Assembly: GCF_002811475.1 (NCBI RefSeq)
Contig: NZ_NPDL01000011.1
Location: 1 to 64,000, forward strand
DNA length: 64,000 nt
Source of the DNA: Leptospira hartskeerlii
GTDB taxonomy: Bacteria > Spirochaetota > Leptospiria > Leptospirales > Leptospiraceae
Reading direction: 5' to 3'
The notes under the pieces were generated by a model that worked only from the letters and a program-made list of their open reading frames with translations, was not told where the DNA came from and made no database searches. Shown here piece after piece: positions 44,708 through 55,030 of the stretch. A program made the translations under genes and the position numbers. How positions within the stretch are numbered: position 1 is the stretch's first letter; the number at the start of each line of letters is the position of its first letter.

Positions 44708-46492
44708 TTACCTGCGATGAAACATTCTCTCCAGATCTTCTCTGGTTAATTTGACCAAGGTGGGTCTTCCATGAGGACAACGGGATGGATTTTCACAATA
44801 ACTCAAACGATTGAGCATCTCCGCGATTAGATGATCCGAAAGTTGATCTCCTTTTTTGACTGCGGATCTACAAGCTACACATTTTGCCATAAGATCGTAT
44901 AACTCAGGCTCCGGAACTTCTTTGCCTCCGGTGCGATTTAAAAAATCCAGAACGATCTCTTTTTCATGTCCAGGAAGAAAGTAACCGGGGACTTCTCGAA
45001 GGACCATTGTGTCTTCTCCGAGTGAGTCTAGTTTTAAACCGACTTCTTGGTATTCCCCCAATCTTTCTTTGATATCTTCTGCTTCTTGTTTGGAAACAGG
45101 GATACGGATAGGCGTGAGAAGCGGCTGTATTCCGTAATTTTTCTTTTTCAGTTTTCTTAATACTTCTTCGTAACGTATCCTTTCGTGGGCAGTATGTTGG
45201 TCTATGATGTAGAAACCATCTTCTCCTTCTGCCAAGATAAACGTTTCGAATAATAGTCCGAAATGTTTTTTAGGAATAAACTCGGAATGTTTGATCGGAA
45301 TATCAGTTAGATCATCTAACCTGGAACCTGGCCCGATTGCTTCTACGGGAAAAGAAGGAGAATGTTTGACTTCTTCATATAAAGAGGAACCTAAAAGTTG
45401 CTGTTCTGTCCCCGCAGAAGTAGAACCAGAAAAGGAATATAACGTAGATTCCATTTTCTTAGGCTCAGGTCTTAAAAGTCTGTTTTTCAATTCTAAAAAA
45501 CTGACTGGCGTACTGGATCTAAGTTCTTTTTGGATTAACTGTAAGAAGAATGTATTAAATCCTTCTTCATCCAAGAAACGTATCTCTTTTTTAGCAGGAT
45601 GAACATTTACGTCTATGGATTCCGGGTCTACTTCAAAAAATAAAAAACAGTATGGATGAGCGTTCGGAGGAATAAGTTCATCATAACATTTTTTTAATAA
45701 ATGCGAAGAATATTTGATCTCAACTGGTCTTCCGTTCACGAATATAAATTGGCCAGTACGATTGGATTTATAAAAATCAGGATCACTGATATAACCGGTC
45801 GCCTTCCAACCTTTTCTTTCCAGTTGGACCTCCAACAAATGGTCCCTGAAATTTTCTCCGAATAGATCTATGATCCTTTCTCTTTTATTTTTGGGAGAAA
45901 GTCTATAGATCTCCTTATGATCCTGAACAAATCTAAACCTGATATCTTCTCTTGCAAGTGCCTGGATAGTCACTTTGTCACGGATCTTCTTATCTTCAGA
46001 ACGAACCGATTTTAAAAATTTTCTTCTGACAGGAGTATTATAAAATAGATCCTCAACCAGGATCTTAGTTCCTTGAAAACCTGGGATAGATTCTTTGGAT
46101 AGGATTTGTCCTTTTTCTGCCCTCACCTTCCAAGCGGTAGGCTGCCCTGTTCCGGTCTCGATAGTGAGCTTGGAAACGGAGGCAATGGATGCCAATGCTT
46201 CTCCCCGAAATCCATAAGAAGAAACTAATTCAAGATCCTTTAATGTACGGATCTTGCTTGTAGCATGTCTTTGGATTGCGAGAGGAATATCCTCCTCTTC
46301 GATTCCTGATCCATTGTCCGAAAGAAGAAGTGAGGTCAAGCCTCCGTCTCTGGATTCGACTTCGATCGTGTCTGCACCAGCATCCACCGAGTTCTCCATC
46401 ATTTCTTTTAAGACGGAGTGAGCGGATTCGATAACTTCTCCCGCTGCGATTTGGTTGATTAATTCCGGACTGAGTTCTTGGATCCTTCCCAT
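44708..46492 (-). CDS. mutL: DNA mismatch repair protein MutL
   Basis: I place the start at 46492 ([22 protein letters not shown]), the canonical MutL N-terminus; the frame runs upstream into the sensor kinase gene. GHKL ATPase motifs [14 protein letters not shown] and ATSKI, and [11 protein letters not shown] are clear. The C-terminus carries a [12 protein letters not shown] motif, the endonuclease signature of organisms lacking MutH (Thr replaces one Ala), plus [10 protein letters not shown] and CPHGRPT blocks. It should nick DNA after MutS recognition. The VTT gene follows after 3 bases. Confidence 0.95.
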   Translation of the reverse strand: MGRIQELSPELINQIAAGEVIESAHSVLKEMMENSVDAGADTIEVESRDGGLTSLLLSDNGSGIEEEDIPLAIQRHATSKIRTLKDLELVSSYGFRGEALASIASVSKLTIETGTGQPTAWKVRAEKGQILSKESIPGFQGTKILVEDLFYNTPVRRKFLKSVRSEDKKIRDKVTIQALAREDIRFRFVQDHKEIYRLSPKNKRERIIDLFGENFRDHLLEVQLERKGWKATGYISDPDFYKSNRTGQFIFVNGRPVEIKYSSHLLKKCYDELIPPNAHPYCFLFFEVDPESIDVNVHPAKKEIRFLDEEGFNTFFLQLIQKELRSSTPVSFLELKNRLLRPEPKKMESTLYSFSGSTSAGTEQQLLGSSLYEEVKHSPSFPVEAIGPGSRLDDLTDIPIKHSEFIPKKHFGLLFETFILAEGEDGFYIIDQHTAHERIRYEEVLRKLKKKNYGIQPLLTPIRIPVSKQEAEDIKERLGEYQEVGLKLDSLGEDTMVLREVPGYFLPGHEKEIVLDFLNRTGGKEVPEPELYDLMAKCVACRSAVKKGDQLSDHLIAEMLNRLSYCENPSRCPHGRPTLVKLTREDLERMFHRR

Positions 46493-46529
46493 ATAGTTTG
46501 GACCCAGCTTGGAAGGTGGAAATCTTATG

Positions 46530-48554
46530 TCAAGATTGGATTTCCGGTTTCGATAGGGCGATTTCCAGTATAAATTCGGAACCTTTACCCGGCACACTTT
46601 GGACGGAAATATCGCCGTCCATTTTCTGAGCGAGAGCCTTACAAAGTGCTAAACCAAGCCCTGCTCCCTGGAAAGGTTTAGTCACCCCTGAATCCACCTG
46701 TTGGAATGGATTGAATATAGAACCGAGTTTATCTTCGGGAATTCCGATGCCTGAATCTTCGACTCTAAATCTAAGGCGATAGTCCAGGTTGGTGTCTTGG
46801 ACTTTTTCTCCAGTGAGTTTGATAAATCCTTTTACTGTAAACTTCTCCGCGTTTTCCAGTAGGACCAACAACATTGTTTTAAATCTTTCTTCGTCTCCTT
46901 CTACCGTCTCGGGAAGGTTTTCAGAGAGAGTCACACTAAAATCCAGATTCTTTTTGCGGATCTTGTCTTCTACTCTCATGGCAGCTTCGTAGATAGCGGC
47001 CTTAAGACTGAAACGTTTATTCAAAAGATATAATGTACCTTTTTCCAAACTGGAAGCATCCAACATAGAACCAAGGATCACCATCATTGCGTCCCCACTT
47101 CTCTTTAGTAACTCCAACATTTCCTTATGTTCCGGCTTAAGATCCGCATCCAGTAACATTTGGGTGATGCCAACGATACCATTCATAGGAGTTCGAACCT
47201 CATGGTCTACGTTGATCAAAAATTCACTTTTTGCTTTATTGGCGGCCTCAGCCTCGTCTCTTGCAAATTCCAATTCTCTGGTCCTCTTTCGGACCAGTTC
47301 TTCCAAGTTTGTATTTAAGATCTCTTGGACCTTCTCTCTTTCTCTGAATCCGCTCAACATCTTGCTGGATAAAGAAAGTGCATTTCCAAGCACGAATATT
47401 CCTACTCCTATTCCGCTCAGTTCCCAGGAATCCAAGAGCTCCGCATGGAAAAGTATTTCACTTATCAAGAAGAATAGAAGGAAGATAAAACCGGTAAGAT
47501 AAATGTAAGCTCCCACCATTTTCTGAGAGACTGCTTTTGCTAATACAACCAAAGAACAGGCCCCGTTAAATACAAAGAGAAGATAAGAAGGATTGATTAA
47601 ATAAGAATAGATCGCAGGCCCAGTAAACAAAGTGATGAGTGTAAATATTCCTGCGAAAATATATCCTAGTTTCAGGAATTTTTTTCCGAAATTTACTGGG
47701 AACACTTCCAGTAGGAAATGTTGGGCCAAGGGCATTCCCATAAACCATGTGATAAATTCAGTCCTAAGATAGATCTCGGGTCCTACTAAAAAATGTTCCG
47801 GAAGTAATCTTACTCCTGTGGAATACAATCTAAGTCCTACTGTAATGGAAAAAATCCCGAGGATCAAAGCGGAAGAATCTTTTTTATAAAAAACCGATAC
47901 AAAAATATGGAACAGACCTAAGAAAAAAAGTCCTCCGCATAAAATTCCCTCCAAGTCCCTTCTATCTAGATAGTAGCGGCCCACACATTCCGGAGTGCCT
48001 ATAACAGGAGGTTTCCAAAGTCCTCCTTTTCTATATTGGTAATTTGAAACTTCAAAATCAAGATGTGCCGTTCCTTGCCAAGGAGGAAGAATAGAATAAC
48101 TGGTCTTAAGTTCGAGTCCATCTTCGGTCGGATCTCCAACCTTTCCTACTTCATTAATTACTTTTCCGTTAAATAGTATCCTATAATTTGTTCCTTGGTC
48201 ATAAGAAACTAGATGCAAACTTTCGACAGGAACTGAGGAAACCAGGTCTACTCTATACAGCGCTTTTCCATATTTAGGAAATTCTCCTTCGTCGGAACCC
48301 GGCGTCCAACTACTGGGAATCACACTTGTGGAAAATTTTTCAGGCTCTTTTGGAATGCTTGTATCCGGAGTAGCGCCCAACCATGCAAACTTCCAGTCCC
48401 CGGTCATTCGGAAACATTTTCCCTGGGTCCGAGATTTTTCCCAATCTATAACACCATTCTCTAATAAAGCTTTTTTAGGAGAAGGAGAACAATATGCGAA
48501 AAATAAGAATGCCGCCAGAAGAAAGAACGGATCCTTTTTAGAGAAAATTCCCAT
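46530..48554 (-). CDS. 7TMR-DISM sensor histidine kinase
   Basis: A lipobox-like FFAYC at about residue 20-24 opens the protein. The extracytoplasmic 7TMR-DISMED2-like beta domain (about 30-190) follows, then seven membrane helices (about 215-405), a coiled coil, HisKA with H-box [15 protein letters not shown] (His451) and a HATPase ([29 protein letters not shown]). It should sense a carbohydrate-like or other ligand outside and phosphorylate a receiver; no cognate receiver is adjacent. It is upstream of mutL by 37 bases. Confidence 0.92.
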   Translation of the reverse strand: MGIFSKKDPFFLLAAFLFFAYCSPSPKKALLENGVIDWEKSRTQGKCFRMTGDWKFAWLGATPDTSIPKEPEKFSTSVIPSSWTPGSDEGEFPKYGKALYRVDLVSSVPVESLHLVSYDQGTNYRILFNGKVINEVGKVGDPTEDGLELKTSYSILPPWQGTAHLDFEVSNYQYRKGGLWKPPVIGTPECVGRYYLDRRDLEGILCGGLFFLGLFHIFVSVFYKKDSSALILGIFSITVGLRLYSTGVRLLPEHFLVGPEIYLRTEFITWFMGMPLAQHFLLEVFPVNFGKKFLKLGYIFAGIFTLITLFTGPAIYSYLINPSYLLFVFNGACSLVVLAKAVSQKMVGAYIYLTGFIFLLFFLISEILFHAELLDSWELSGIGVGIFVLGNALSLSSKMLSGFREREKVQEILNTNLEELVRKRTRELEFARDEAEAANKAKSEFLINVDHEVRTPMNGIVGITQMLLDADLKPEHKEMLELLKRSGDAMMVILGSMLDASSLEKGTLYLLNKRFSLKAAIYEAAMRVEDKIRKKNLDFSVTLSENLPETVEGDEERFKTMLLVLLENAEKFTVKGFIKLTGEKVQDTNLDYRLRFRVEDSGIGIPEDKLGSIFNPFQQVDSGVTKPFQGAGLGLALCKALAQKMDGDISVQSVPGKGSEFILEIALSKPEIQS

Positions 48555-48628
48555 AGAGTTGGCTATCTTTTATCGATTTGCCGGAAATCGTCCAGGACAA
48601 AATCACGCGGGTCAATCCTATCTAAAAA

Positions 48629-49885
48629 TTAAACCGAATCCGCCTGAGAACTAATAAAAGGAGCTTTTGGGGATAAGAAATATCCGCTCAAAGAGGCAAA
48701 TAATACTGGAGTAAAATTGGAAACTCCGGTTAATCCAGTGAGTAATATAGTAGTGCTGATAGGTGTTTTGGTCACGGATGCATTCACAGATGCCATCAAA
48801 CAGATCAGCAAAAAGGATTCGTTTTCAGAAGGAAAAAAGTCCATAAAGAATCTACCGGCCACTGCTCCAACGAAGAATAACGGTATGATAATCCCACCCC
48901 TCCAACCGCTAGAAACAGTAATATTGATCGCTAATATTTTTAATAAAGCGAGAGTCCCGAAAAAGATCCAATTTCCTTTGGTAACTACGATCTCATTCAA
49001 TTGATCATGACCGAAATATCTAGTCAATGGCTCGTAATATGCAATACAACCCAGTAATAATCCGCCGATGGTCGTCTTGATAAAAATAGGAAGTGCTATT
49101 TTAGAGAAAGAAAATTTAGTAATTTTGAATATTCCATAAAAGATCCAACCAACTAGAGCTCCCGCCATCCCAAATCCGATCGCGTATTGGAAATCCTCTA
49201 TTCCGCCAGGAACATATTGAGGAAATTCCCAAGTAGGTCCAATTCCCATATCCGTCATGAATAAGAATACAAAGTAGGCGCTACAACTAGAGAGAAACGC
49301 GGGTAATAGAGCCTCGTAATATTCCACAACATGTCTATGCTGTAGGATTTCCAACGCGAAGAGTGCCCCGCCTAAAGGAGAACCGAATAGAGAAGTAAAT
49401 CCGGCTGCCATCCCTGCGATGGTCATAGATCTCAGCTCTTCTCCTTCTAATCCTAACTTCTCAGCAAACCAACTCCCAAAAGATCCAGTGATCTGGACGA
49501 GAGGAGCCTCAGGGCCTGCACTTCCTCCCGAAGAAATACTGAGTAAAGAAGACAAACTCATAGAAGGATTACTCTTAGAGTCGAGTTTTCCTCCCCTAAA
49601 ACGAATATTATCGATTACTAATGAAATTTCTCCGGGTTCCCCCAGGAAGTAAATTAGAAGACCGATACCAAGACCGGACAAGGTCATGATCACAATTACA
49701 GAATGTCCTTGGAAATCGGCTAAAAGTTTGGTGAGATATTCCAAAACTTTCCAAAATACTGCGGAAAATACTCCAGCAAATAGTCCCAGGAGCACATATA
49801 AAATACTCCATCTGGAAAGCATGAACGGGTTCTTTTTAGATAGAATGAAAACTGGATTTTTTAAAAGAGCTTGGATCCGATCCAT
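48629..49885 (-). CDS. ClC-type chloride channel/transporter
   Basis: The 418-residue protein has the ClC fold: about 10 hydrophobic segments, the anion-filter motif GGSAGPEAPLVQITG (near 125) in which the gating Glu is kept, and SPLGGALFALEI. ClC proteins exchange two chloride for one proton or conduct chloride. There are no CBS domains. The gene has a short gap to purM upstream on the same strand (21 bases) and may share its transcript. Confidence 0.92.
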   Translation of the reverse strand: MDRIQALLKNPVFILSKKNPFMLSRWSILYVLLGLFAGVFSAVFWKVLEYLTKLLADFQGHSVIVIMTLSGLGIGLLIYFLGEPGEISLVIDNIRFRGGKLDSKSNPSMSLSSLLSISSGGSAGPEAPLVQITGSFGSWFAEKLGLEGEELRSMTIAGMAAGFTSLFGSPLGGALFALEILQHRHVVEYYEALLPAFLSSCSAYFVFLFMTDMGIGPTWEFPQYVPGGIEDFQYAIGFGMAGALVGWIFYGIFKITKFSFSKIALPIFIKTTIGGLLLGCIAYYEPLTRYFGHDQLNEIVVTKGNWIFFGTLALLKILAINITVSSGWRGGIIIPLFFVGAVAGRFFMDFFPSENESFLLICLMASVNASVTKTPISTTILLTGLTGVSNFTPVLFASLSGYFLSPKAPFISSQADSV

Positions 49886-49906
49886 ATATCTGCCGGTTTG
49901 AAAAGT

Positions 49907-50944
49907 TCAGACAAAAAGAACAGACTCTTTATTTTTCGAAGTGATTACTCCGATTTTATGGACCAGTTCTCCTTTTTCTTCCAAAGCCGCAGTCGCATCC
50001 GATACAGACTCTGGAGAAACGATGACTATGTATCCGATTCCCATATTAAAAGTGGAATACAATTCCTTTTCAGATAAGGAAGGAAAATCTTTTTGAACTC
50101 TTGTAAAGAAAGGATTCTCAGGAAGATTTTCCCTTTTGATCTCTACTGCTAAGGAATCAGAGAGCACTCTAGGGATGTTTTCGTAAAAACCTCCTCCAGT
50201 GATATGCACCATTCCTTTTACTTCGACCTTCTTAATAAGGTTCAGTATACTTTGCACATAAATTCGAGTTGGACGAAGTGCGAATTCTTTTAAGAAACCG
50301 ACTAACTCCGGATTTGCGGGAAGCTTTCTTCCCCCCTCTAAATATAATTTACGAATAAGAGAAAATCCATTGCTATGAGGACCGGAAGATTCCAAACCTA
50401 AAACGATATCTCCAGGCTTGACCTTAGATCCATCTATTAAGTCTTCCTTCTCCACTGCACCTACTACGAATCCGCCTAAATCGTATTCGTCGGGATCCAT
50501 CGTGCCTGGATGTTCCGCAGTTTCTCCGCCGAGTAAAGCAGCTCCTGAAAGTTTACATCCTTTTACGATACCTGCAACGATCCTTTCCATTCTTTCAGGG
50601 ATCAATTTACCGCAGGCTATATAATCTAAGAAGAATAAAGGCTCTCCACCTGAGACAAGAATATCGTTCGCACACATAGCGACTAAGTCGATGCCGATCG
50701 TATCATGGATATTGAATAAACGAGCAAGCTCAACCTTGGTGCCTACTCCGTCGGTGCCGCTGAGTAATATTGGGTTTTTATAATTTTTGAGGAAGGAAAC
50801 GTCGAAGGCACCTGAAAATCCTCCGAGCCCGCCTAAAACTCTGGGGCCATGGGTGGATTCTACGTTTTGTTTGATCTTTTTGACGAATTCTTGGCCGGCT
50901 TCTGTATCGACTCCGGCGGATTTATAACTAATATCTTCTTGCAT
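49907..50944 (-). CDS. purM: Phosphoribosylformylglycinamidine cyclo-ligase
   Basis: PurM makes aminoimidazole ribotide in purine synthesis. The 345-residue length and motifs are as expected: SGTDGVGTKVELA, DLVAMCANDILVSGGEPLFFLDY, GGETAEHPG, SSGPHSNGFSLIRKL and HITGGGFYENIPR. It starts 53 bases after the FecR lipoprotein gene on the same strand. Confidence 0.96.
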   Translation of the reverse strand: MQEDISYKSAGVDTEAGQEFVKKIKQNVESTHGPRVLGGLGGFSGAFDVSFLKNYKNPILLSGTDGVGTKVELARLFNIHDTIGIDLVAMCANDILVSGGEPLFFLDYIACGKLIPERMERIVAGIVKGCKLSGAALLGGETAEHPGTMDPDEYDLGGFVVGAVEKEDLIDGSKVKPGDIVLGLESSGPHSNGFSLIRKLYLEGGRKLPANPELVGFLKEFALRPTRIYVQSILNLIKKVEVKGMVHITGGGFYENIPRVLSDSLAVEIKRENLPENPFFTRVQKDFPSLSEKELYSTFNMGIGYIVIVSPESVSDATAALEEKGELVHKIGVITSKNKESVLFV

Positions 50945-50997
50945 GGACCCGCTCCAGAACAGAATTCCCAGATCGGGTCTAATGCCCAGAAAAAAAG

Positions 50998-51609
50998 CTA
51001 TTTCATTTGGTCAATTTGTTCCATTGCGGAGAGCTCACCTGCAGCTGCAGGGCGAACTTTTAGGGCCTTAATTCCAGGTCCTAAGTCCACAGCTTCTCCC
51101 GCCTTTACTAAAACTCGAGCTTCGTCGTCTTTTCTGGTAATCTGAACGCTACCTTCGCGAACTGCAAATGTTCCAGTTTCGTTAGCAGGATTCACTTGTC
51201 CCCAGAATTGGGTCCCTCTAACAGCAGCTACTACGGTAGGAGTGTCGATGGAAATAGATTCGTTCTTTTTCAGTTTGGCGACTTTTACTAAAATATTGCC
51301 TGAGTTGATCTTAATGTAATTTTGATCCGCTCTCAATGCAGCGATAGAAGCCTCTGAACCACCCAAGAGTCGGACTGTCCCTAAAGTAGTGGTTAGATCT
51401 AAGGTTGCATCCTTGTCCGTTTTTACGATTTCGGATTCCACAATACGATCACTTGCCTTCAGAACGGAGCCCGCTTTTTCCGCAGTCGCCTTTCCTACGA
51501 TAAAGGAGACGATTGCATCCGTAGTTTCTTCTTCTTTAGGTTTGCAGAAGAAGAATAGGCTCGGAACCAACAGGATCGTAACTAGCTTTGATATGGATAT
51601 AGAGTTCAT
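50998..51609 (-). CDS. FecR-domain lipoprotein
   Basis: A signal peptide with lipobox SLFFFC (Cys22) precedes a FecR beta domain (about 80-175: LDLTTTLGTVRLLGGSEASI, KINSGNILVKV, VRGTQFWG, TGTFAVREGSVQI). Leptospires carry several FecR lipoproteins, the best known being of the LipL45 type. In those the domain is not linked to iron transport. It is probably an outer-leaflet or periplasmic lipoprotein. It is divergent from the HigBA module. Confidence 0.88.
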   Translation of the reverse strand: MNSISISKLVTILLVPSLFFFCKPKEEETTDAIVSFIVGKATAEKAGSVLKASDRIVESEIVKTDKDATLDLTTTLGTVRLLGGSEASIAALRADQNYIKINSGNILVKVAKLKKNESISIDTPTVVAAVRGTQFWGQVNPANETGTFAVREGSVQITRKDDEARVLVKAGEAVDLGPGIKALKVRPAAAGELSAMEQIDQMK

Positions 51610-51838
51610 ACGGATTCATAAAGCTAATACAAAGCACCTAGACCGGGAACCAAAAAAAGTACTCTTTAGGAAAAAAATTTCTCAAAAAAGCTTTGGCCGC
51701 CTCTGCCTACTCCACTTCGACTAAACCAAAGTAAAATTTAAGTTTGATCATTATTCTCTTCTTTTCCATTCATTAGAACTGAATATTTGGCAGAATTCAT
51801 TAAATGAATAATTTCTACCATTTTCTAACTATTCCTGC

Positions 51839-51870
51839 TTGACAATACTATCGATAAACAAGAATATAAA
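51839..51870 (+). promoter_or_regulatory. Promoter of the HigBA module
   Basis: A perfect -35 box TTGACA (51839-51844) is followed by A/T-rich -10 candidates: GAATAT (51862-51867, 17-base spacer) or TATAAA (51865-51870, 20-base spacer). Either puts the start of transcription at or next to the GTG start codon at 51873, so the toxin mRNA may have no leader. Confidence 0.6.
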
Positions 51871-51872
51871 AC

Positions 51873-52154
51873 GTGATCAATTCCTTTAAATCAAAGGAGA
51901 CTGAAAAAGTTTGGAATCAGGAATTTTCAAAAAAACTCCCGAATCAAATTCAACCGATTGCTTATCGAAAATTAGTCATGATTGCTCGATCTAAGCAAAT
52001 TGAAGATCTTAAAATTCCTCCTTCAAATCATTTGGAAAGACTTTCAGGAGAAAGAGCAGGACAATATAGCATTAGAATCAATAATCAGTGGCGGATATGC
52101 TTTAAATGGAAAGATGGCAACGCCTTTGATGTTGAAATAGTTGATTATCATTAG
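51873..52154 (+). CDS. higB: HigB family toxin (RelE-type mRNA interferase)
   Basis: The 93-residue protein matches the HigB/plasmid-maintenance-killer family: MINSFKSKETEKVW start, IPPSNHLERLSGERAGQYSIRINNQWRICFKW and a C-terminal VEIVDYH. The family cleaves mRNA at the ribosome. The RINxxWRICF core with Arg residues is intact. It starts at GTG and has no Shine-Dalgarno. The antitoxin follows 8 bases downstream, the toxin-first order typical of higBA. Confidence 0.92.
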   Translation: MINSFKSKETEKVWNQEFSKKLPNQIQPIAYRKLVMIARSKQIEDLKIPPSNHLERLSGERAGQYSIRINNQWRICFKWKDGNAFDVEIVDYH

Positions 52155-52162
52155 AGGGCATT

Positions 52163-52465
52163 ATGAAAAAGATTCCAAATGTACATCCAGGTGAAATTTT
52201 GTATGAAGAATTTCTTTTGCCGATGAATATAACTGCATATCGCTTGGCGAAAGAGACTAAGTTAAATCCTACTAGAATCAGCGAAATCATTCATGGTAAA
52301 AGAGGAATATCTGCGGATACTGCTTTAAGGTTCTCTAAGTTTTTCGGCAATTCCGTTGAATTCTGGATGGGGATCCAGGATGAATATGAGATCCGTGAAG
52401 AAAGAGAACGGATCTCGAATGAATTGAAAGAAATCAAAAATTATAAAGAATTGATTAGCGCCTAA
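52163..52465 (+). CDS. higA: HigA family antitoxin (HTH-XRE)
   Basis: The 100-residue XRE-type helix-turn-helix protein has the HigA pattern: HPGEILYEEFLLPMNITAYRL, then the recognition region NPTRISEIIHGKRGISADTALR and FWMGIQDEYE. It neutralises HigB and represses the operon. An AGAGGG ribosome-binding site precedes the ATG. The antitoxin is read downstream of the toxin from the same promoter. Confidence 0.93.
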   Translation: MKKIPNVHPGEILYEEFLLPMNITAYRLAKETKLNPTRISEIIHGKRGISADTALRFSKFFGNSVEFWMGIQDEYEIREERERISNELKEIKNYKELISA

Positions 52466-52609
52466 ATTTTTTAAAACGACAAATAACTTTCGGCGCCCCA
52501 GTTCAGTCGCCGCCCTTAAATCCCGTTATCATCATCAGGCATGCGTTATCTCACCGAAACGCCACGTTTTTTGACTGACGTGCCGGATTACAGCTCCGAG
52601 AATGTATCC

Positions 52610-52900
52610 ATGCTTGCATTGCGCCCATCATGTGAAAATTGCGCTAAGGCTCTCCCGCCTGACTCAGTTGAGGCAATGATCTGTTCGTTCGAGTGTACCT
52701 TTTGTGCCGGTTGTGTAGACAGCGTGCTTTCGAATGTTTGTCCGAACTGCGGCGGAGGATTTGAGCGCCGCCCCGTTCGACCGCGCTCTGCGCTTCGCAA
52801 AAATCCAGCCGTGACAACCGAAACCTTGAAACCCGTTGAACCGGCAGTCGCACAGCGAATGCGTGATAAGTTTGAACACATTCCGCCTGCGCAGCGTTGA
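52610..52900 (+). CDS. DUF1272 zinc-binding protein, likely acquired
   Basis: From Met at 52610 the sequence follows the DUF1272 family: MLALRPSCENCAKALPPDS, ICSFECTFCAGC and VCPNCGGGF with RRP after it. CxxC pairs should bind zinc. The frame is open from 52541, and the extra 23 residues lack family similarity; the ribosome-binding site is weak at both starts. GC content is visibly higher (about 55-60% by eye) than in neighbouring genes, and CG-rich codons are used, which suggests recent transfer from another phylum. Family function is unknown. Confidence 0.75.
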   Translation: MLALRPSCENCAKALPPDSVEAMICSFECTFCAGCVDSVLSNVCPNCGGGFERRPVRPRSALRKNPAVTTETLKPVEPAVAQRMRDKFEHIPPAQR

Positions 52901-52932
52901 AACTCTGCATGCTCCGTAAACGCATTGCGAAA

Positions 52933-53697
52933 TTACTTTTGCAATAATCGGGAGGCCAGATCTTCCGTTTCCTCCCGGTTTGTAATAGAAGAAAAGAAGA
53001 GTGTATAGTTTGGCTGCCCTTGTTTTTCATCCAGTTGAAGAGATCTGACTAAATGGCGTATAGTTCCCTGGTTCCCATCGTGAAGGATCGCATCAGGATA
53101 AAGGTCTTTGATCTCATTTTTTAAGAATACATAATGTGTGCATCCCAACACAAGAGCACGGATGCCTTGTTCTTTAGGGATTTGTAATATGTCTTTAAGA
53201 AGAAGTTTGGCTTCTTCCCATTTTCCTTGGTCCACGAGTGTTGCGAGACCGTCGCAATTCAGGTGAACTACTCTTTCTGATGCGCCTAATTCCGATTTTA
53301 ATTCCTGCAATTTTTCTTCTCTATGAGTAACTGAAGTAGCGAGTAACGCAATTCTTTCTCCTGGGTGTGCAAGAAGTGCAGGTTTGATCGCAGGCTCCAT
53401 CCCGAATACAGGTACGGATAATTCTTCTCTTAATTTAGAAGCGGAAGCGGAGGTTGCAGTGTTACACGCGAGAAGGATTGCATCTACTTTTTCTTGTAAG
53501 AATATATTACACACGTTACGCGTAAGTTCCAAGACTTCGGAAGTCTGCTTCTCTCCATAAGGGGCGTGTGCAAGATCTCCATAATAGAGAAAATTTGCAG
53601 AATATGGAAGATCCAAGAGTTCCTTTAGAACGGAAAGTCCTCCCATTCCGGAATCCATCACTCCGATCTTAGGAACTCTTTCTTTTTCGTTTCTCAT
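52933..53697 (-). CDS. murI: Glutamate racemase
   Basis: MurI supplies D-glutamate for peptidoglycan. The 254-residue protein has DSGMGG (15-20), and both catalytic cysteines: Cys78 in ACNTATSA and Cys186 in GCTHY. Motifs are intact. It is three bases downstream of the aminotransferase gene in the htrA-aminotransferase-murI string. Confidence 0.95.
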   Translation of the reverse strand: MRNEKERVPKIGVMDSGMGGLSVLKELLDLPYSANFLYYGDLAHAPYGEKQTSEVLELTRNVCNIFLQEKVDAILLACNTATSASASKLREELSVPVFGMEPAIKPALLAHPGERIALLATSVTHREEKLQELKSELGASERVVHLNCDGLATLVDQGKWEEAKLLLKDILQIPKEQGIRALVLGCTHYVFLKNEIKDLYPDAILHDGNQGTIRHLVRSLQLDEKQGQPNYTLFFSSITNREETEDLASRLLQK

Positions 53698-53700
53698 ATC

Positions 53701-55005
53701 CTAAGCGGAAGCTGTGTAATCCTCTATACTCTTTCTCAAAGTACCATAGATCCAACGGAATTTTTCCTCGTCTTCTTCTAAAAGCGTTACTCTAAAACCG
53801 TCTCTATCAGTACAGAAAGAAGAAAGTGGAACCACACAAATACCTGTAGAAGCCAGAAGATAATAAACAAACCTACGATCCGGAGCACAATTCCCGAGAA
53901 GAGGACGGATAAATTCTTCTGCCTTTGGATTGGAGATAGGAAGAGTCATCTTATTCCCCAGGATCCCTTTATCAAATGCAACGGTAAGATAAAATGCACC
54001 TTTAGGTTCGACTACAGTAACACCTTTGAGTCCTTTAAAAAACTCAGTGGCAAGTTTCGCTCTCTTCTTGAACTTCTCGTTTCTTTCTTTTAAGTGGGGA
54101 AGGAACTGAGGATGGGAATATACTTCCGGAATTGACATCTGAGGAAGAGTAGTAGAACAAACTTCCAACATCTTAGCATCCAAGAGAGATTTTACATAAC
54201 GTGCAAAAACAGGATCTTTATCCTTATTGAATATCTCCAACCAGCCGCATCTTCCACCCGGCCAAGGAAATTCCTTGGAGACGGAACGAAGAGCCATTCC
54301 TGGCACCTTATCTCCGATTACTTCGGAAAGATGGATAGTACCGGTTTCCGAATAATTCACATGAGCATAGGTCTCGTCGCAGATAAGCATTACATCATAT
54401 TTTTCTGCGATCTTAACGATCTCACGCATTACATTTTTATCATATACTGCACCGGTCGGATTATCCGGATTGATCAGAAGAATACCAGCAATCGAGTCAT
54501 TGTATTTGACCTTATTCTCAATATCTTCCAGATCAGGCATCCAGCCCTGCTCCGGATTTAAGTTATAAGTCATATGCTCATAACCTGAGTGAGCCGCTTC
54601 CGCAGAAGAAAGTGTAGAATATGCAGGGCTTGGCCCTATAACTCGAGCCTCTCTTCGTAAGAATCCGAAAATTTTAGCGACCGCGTCGCCGAGTCCGTTG
54701 AAGAATAAAATATCATCGGCGGTAATTTGGGCTCCGCCTCTTTCGTTCACTTTATCTGCTAAAAAATTTCTGGTCTTTTCAAATCCTTGAGTAGCCGTAT
54801 AGGCCCAGGACTTGTCTTCAAGGATCAGATCCGAAACGATTTTTTTCATCCAAGGAGCGACCTTCTCTCCTTTTTGGATGGGGTCCCCGATATTCTCGTA
54901 CGTAATCGGAACTCCGAGAGCTTCTAACTTTTTAGCTACTCCTACGATCTGACGGATCTCGTAAATGAGAGCATCAGCACCGCTATGAACGATATTTCTT
55001 CTCAT
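53701..55005 (-). CDS. PLP-dependent aminotransferase (class I/II, alanine/aspartate type)
   Basis: The 434-residue fold-type I aminotransferase has the patterns GDPIQKGEKVAPW, NPDNPTGAVYDKN, DETYAHVNYS and the PLP lysine in VSKEFPWPGGRCGW. It resembles bacterial alanine/2-aminobutyrate aminotransferases of the AlaA/AlaC group. The exact substrate cannot be read from the sequence. It lies 25 bases downstream of htrA and three bases upstream of murI. Confidence 0.88.
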   Translation of the reverse strand: MRRNIVHSGADALIYEIRQIVGVAKKLEALGVPITYENIGDPIQKGEKVAPWMKKIVSDLILEDKSWAYTATQGFEKTRNFLADKVNERGGAQITADDILFFNGLGDAVAKIFGFLRREARVIGPSPAYSTLSSAEAAHSGYEHMTYNLNPEQGWMPDLEDIENKVKYNDSIAGILLINPDNPTGAVYDKNVMREIVKIAEKYDVMLICDETYAHVNYSETGTIHLSEVIGDKVPGMALRSVSKEFPWPGGRCGWLEIFNKDKDPVFARYVKSLLDAKMLEVCSTTLPQMSIPEVYSHPQFLPHLKERNEKFKKRAKLATEFFKGLKGVTVVEPKGAFYLTVAFDKGILGNKMTLPISNPKAEEFIRPLLGNCAPDRRFVYYLLASTGICVVPLSSFCTDRDGFRVTLLEEDEEKFRWIYGTLRKSIEDYTASA

Positions 55006-55030
55006 GTCTAGCCTTATGATTTTTGAAAAA

